A DNA stretch of 64,000 nucleotides, from assembly GCF_001866075.3 (NCBI RefSeq), contig NZ_CP063356.1:2222164-2286163 (forward strand), given 5' to 3'. Both the position numbers and the translations under genes were made by a program. Below, piece after piece: positions 62,693-64,000 of this stretch. The notes under the pieces are model-generated. The model made no database searches and was not told where the DNA came from. It saw only the letters and a program-made list of their open reading frames with translations. The stretch comes from Anaerobacillus isosaccharinicus (GTDB lineage: Bacteria > Bacillota > Bacilli > Bacillales > Anaerobacillaceae). How positions within the stretch are numbered: position 1 is the first letter of the stretch; the number at the start of each line of letters is the position of its first letter.

Positions 62693-62727
62693 ATGCAATG
62701 TAACAAAAATATGGAACTTATTTTATT

Positions 62728-62755
62728 ACGCTCAGTTATTATGAGCGTTTTTTTG
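62728..62755 (+). terminator. Intrinsic terminator
   Basis: ACGCTCA and TGAGCGT arms followed by seven T; it ends the Nudix gene. Confidence 0.85.
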
Positions 62756-62886
62756 GTTCAAAACATTACCATAACTTGTGACTAGTTATTAGTAATGAAA
62801 AAATAACGAAAATATTCTTTTAAAAAAACCGAACGAAATGAAGATTTCTTACCAATATAAAGTATAGAAAAGAAGGAGGGGAGATT

Positions 62887-63465
62887 ATGGGTAACGCAAA
62901 TGATGAAATAAATCAGATGATTGACCACATTTTATCAGGGAATAAAAAGACTTTTGGAGATCTTTATGAAAAAACGATTCAAGATGTGTATACAACAATT
63001 CATTTTTTACTAGAAGATAAAACAGAAGTAGATGATATTGTTCAGGAAACGTATATTCAAGTCTATAAAAATCTTAGTAAGTTTGATAAAACGAGAGCTT
63101 TTAAACCTTGGATTATAGGAATTGCAATAAAACAAATGTACTCAACTCGAAGAAAGATTTGGAAGCGACTAATGCTTTTAAAGAAGGTTGAAAGAACAGA
63201 AATTTTAACTACCTACGATAAAACGGACGAACTTATTAATAAATATTCAAACAAGAAAATAGATGAGTTAGTGAATTTTCTGCCCTATAAACTGAAACAG
63301 GTTATTATATTACAGTATGTAAATGAACACTCACAAGAAGAGATTGCAAAAATTTTAAATATACCACTAGGAACAGTGAAATCAAGAATTAGCTCAGCAT
63401 TAAGAAAACTGCGGCAAAAAGGTTATGAAGATAATTATTTTTTTGAGAAAGTGAGGAAAGTGTAA
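62887..63465 (+). CDS. ECF-type RNA polymerase sigma factor
   Basis: 192 aa; ATG after AAGGAGGGG. Region 2 spans about 20-90 (DDIVQETYIQVYKNLSKFD, then FKPWIIGIAIKQM); region 4 is at about 125-180 with the helix-turn-helix HSQEEIAKILNIPLGTVKSRISSALRKLR. It should direct RNA polymerase to a small stress regulon, held inactive by the membrane protein encoded next. Confidence 0.93.
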   Translation: MGNANDEINQMIDHILSGNKKTFGDLYEKTIQDVYTTIHFLLEDKTEVDDIVQETYIQVYKNLSKFDKTRAFKPWIIGIAIKQMYSTRRKIWKRLMLLKKVERTEILTTYDKTDELINKYSNKKIDELVNFLPYKLKQVIILQYVNEHSQEEIAKILNIPLGTVKSRISSALRKLRQKGYEDNYFFEKVRKV

Positions 63466-64000
63466 TGAGTTTTGAAACGAAGGTAAAGCAGTCTTTAAAA
63501 GAAAAAAGTAAGCAAATCACTGCTCCACAAGAATTGAAGCAAAAAGTGATGAATAAAATTGAAAATATTGGTGTTGTCAGTAAAATGAAAAAACGAGTAG
63601 TAGCGGGTTTTATTGCAGTTGCTTTAATTATCCCAACGGGTGCCATTGCTTATCAAGCTTATTTAGCCGACGACTTATATGGTTCATTTGAAAATCTTAA
63701 GAAACATGTGACTTCTGGAACAGTAGACAGCTATATGTTATTTAATGCCAAATTAGCTCAAGCAAAGGGCGAGTTAGGACAGGAGGAATATGAACAATTT
63801 AAAGAGCTACTAAAGGTAATTACGAGTTCAAAACTGAAGTACGGTGACACATATGGAAATATTGATTATGACACGATTCCACAAGATAAAGTACAGGAAA
63901 TTAAAAATGCTATGATGGTGGTACAACCTTATTTTGATAAATTAAACGGAGCAGAGTCAAGTAAGGTTATTTTGCCGCCTCAAGAATATGATTTATATAT
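63465..64000 (+). CDS. Anti-sigma factor, DUF3600-like (3' end outside window)
   Basis: ATG overlaps the sigma stop (TAATG), so the two are translationally coupled. The frame is open to the window edge (178 codons seen). A cytosolic N-terminus (about 45 residues) should bind the sigma factor. One membrane helix follows (VVAGFIAVALIIPTGAIAY), then an external helical domain starting DDLYGSFENLKKHVTSG. This layout fits membrane anti-sigma proteins with a DUF3600 sensor domain. Confidence 0.8.
   Translation, partial: MSFETKVKQSLKEKSKQITAPQELKQKVMNKIENIGVVSKMKKRVVAGFIAVALIIPTGAIAYQAYLADDLYGSFENLKKHVTSGTVDSYMLFNAKLAQAKGELGQEEYEQFKELLKVITSSKLKYGDTYGNIDYDTIPQDKVQEIKNAMMVVQPYFDKLNGAESSKVILPPQEYDLY

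Noticed and set aside
332-62700. CRISPR array as explanation for the recurrent hairpins
   Set aside because: The copies are diverged, spaced by whole genes of different length, and no cas genes are present.

Overview
The window is low-GC DNA from a Gram-positive bacterium of the Bacillaceae or Planococcaceae type. The evidence is AT-rich codons, strong AGGAGG-type ribosome binding sites, frequent TTG and GTG starts, many short lipoproteins, and Firmicute-type insertion sequences. I cannot name the species. There are no rRNA or tRNA genes and no CRISPR array.

Most of the window (about 1-62,700) is an array of small, mostly single-gene units. They encode one- to three-helix membrane proteins, lipoproteins and signal-anchored proteins. 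Interspersed are small enzymes: VanZ-like, histidine phosphatase, GrpB-like, two GNAT acetyltransferases, an NTF2-like protein, a RidA-like protein, a P-loop kinase, an alpha/beta hydrolase, HIT, Nudix, a flavin split-barrel protein and methyltransferases. The genes do not form pathways. Almost every gap between them carries a diverged copy of one hairpin repeat of about 60-70 bp, always in the same orientation as the genes. Its two halves behave independently: paralogous genes share the half-repeat next to them and differ in the other half. This is the organisation expected of integron-like gene cassettes, but no integron integrase is visible. Genes and repeats run on the + strand from 1 to about 52.5 kb (one large repeat-domain secreted protein at 43.6-45.2 kb is the exception). 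They run on the - strand from about 52.5 to 60.6 kb, then on + again. One unit (about 11.95-12.29 kb) has no gene but holds a strongly structured, probably non-coding RNA.

Mobile elements have bombarded the array, and most insertions can be undone by eye. Three IS66 copies with identical proteins sit at 975-3423, 13645-16093 (inside an ISL3 element) and 57313-59850, each with an 8-bp target duplication. An IS3 element (3813-5563) lies in the same small gene as the first IS66. A Tn7/Mu-type transposon (21452-28372; zinc-ribbon protein, DDE transposase, ExeA-like ATPase) inserted at the end of a phosphatase gene, and its transposase gene was then split by a recombinase-in-trio (RIT) element (23078-26547). 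Two IS110 copies occur: one splits a methyltransferase gene, the other sits inside an IS21 element that itself splits a maltose acetyltransferase gene. An IS1380 element lies at about 53.5-54.9 kb.

From about 62.9 kb an ordinary regulatory pair begins, an ECF sigma factor and its overlapping anti-sigma gene (cut by the window edge), which probably marks the end of the array.
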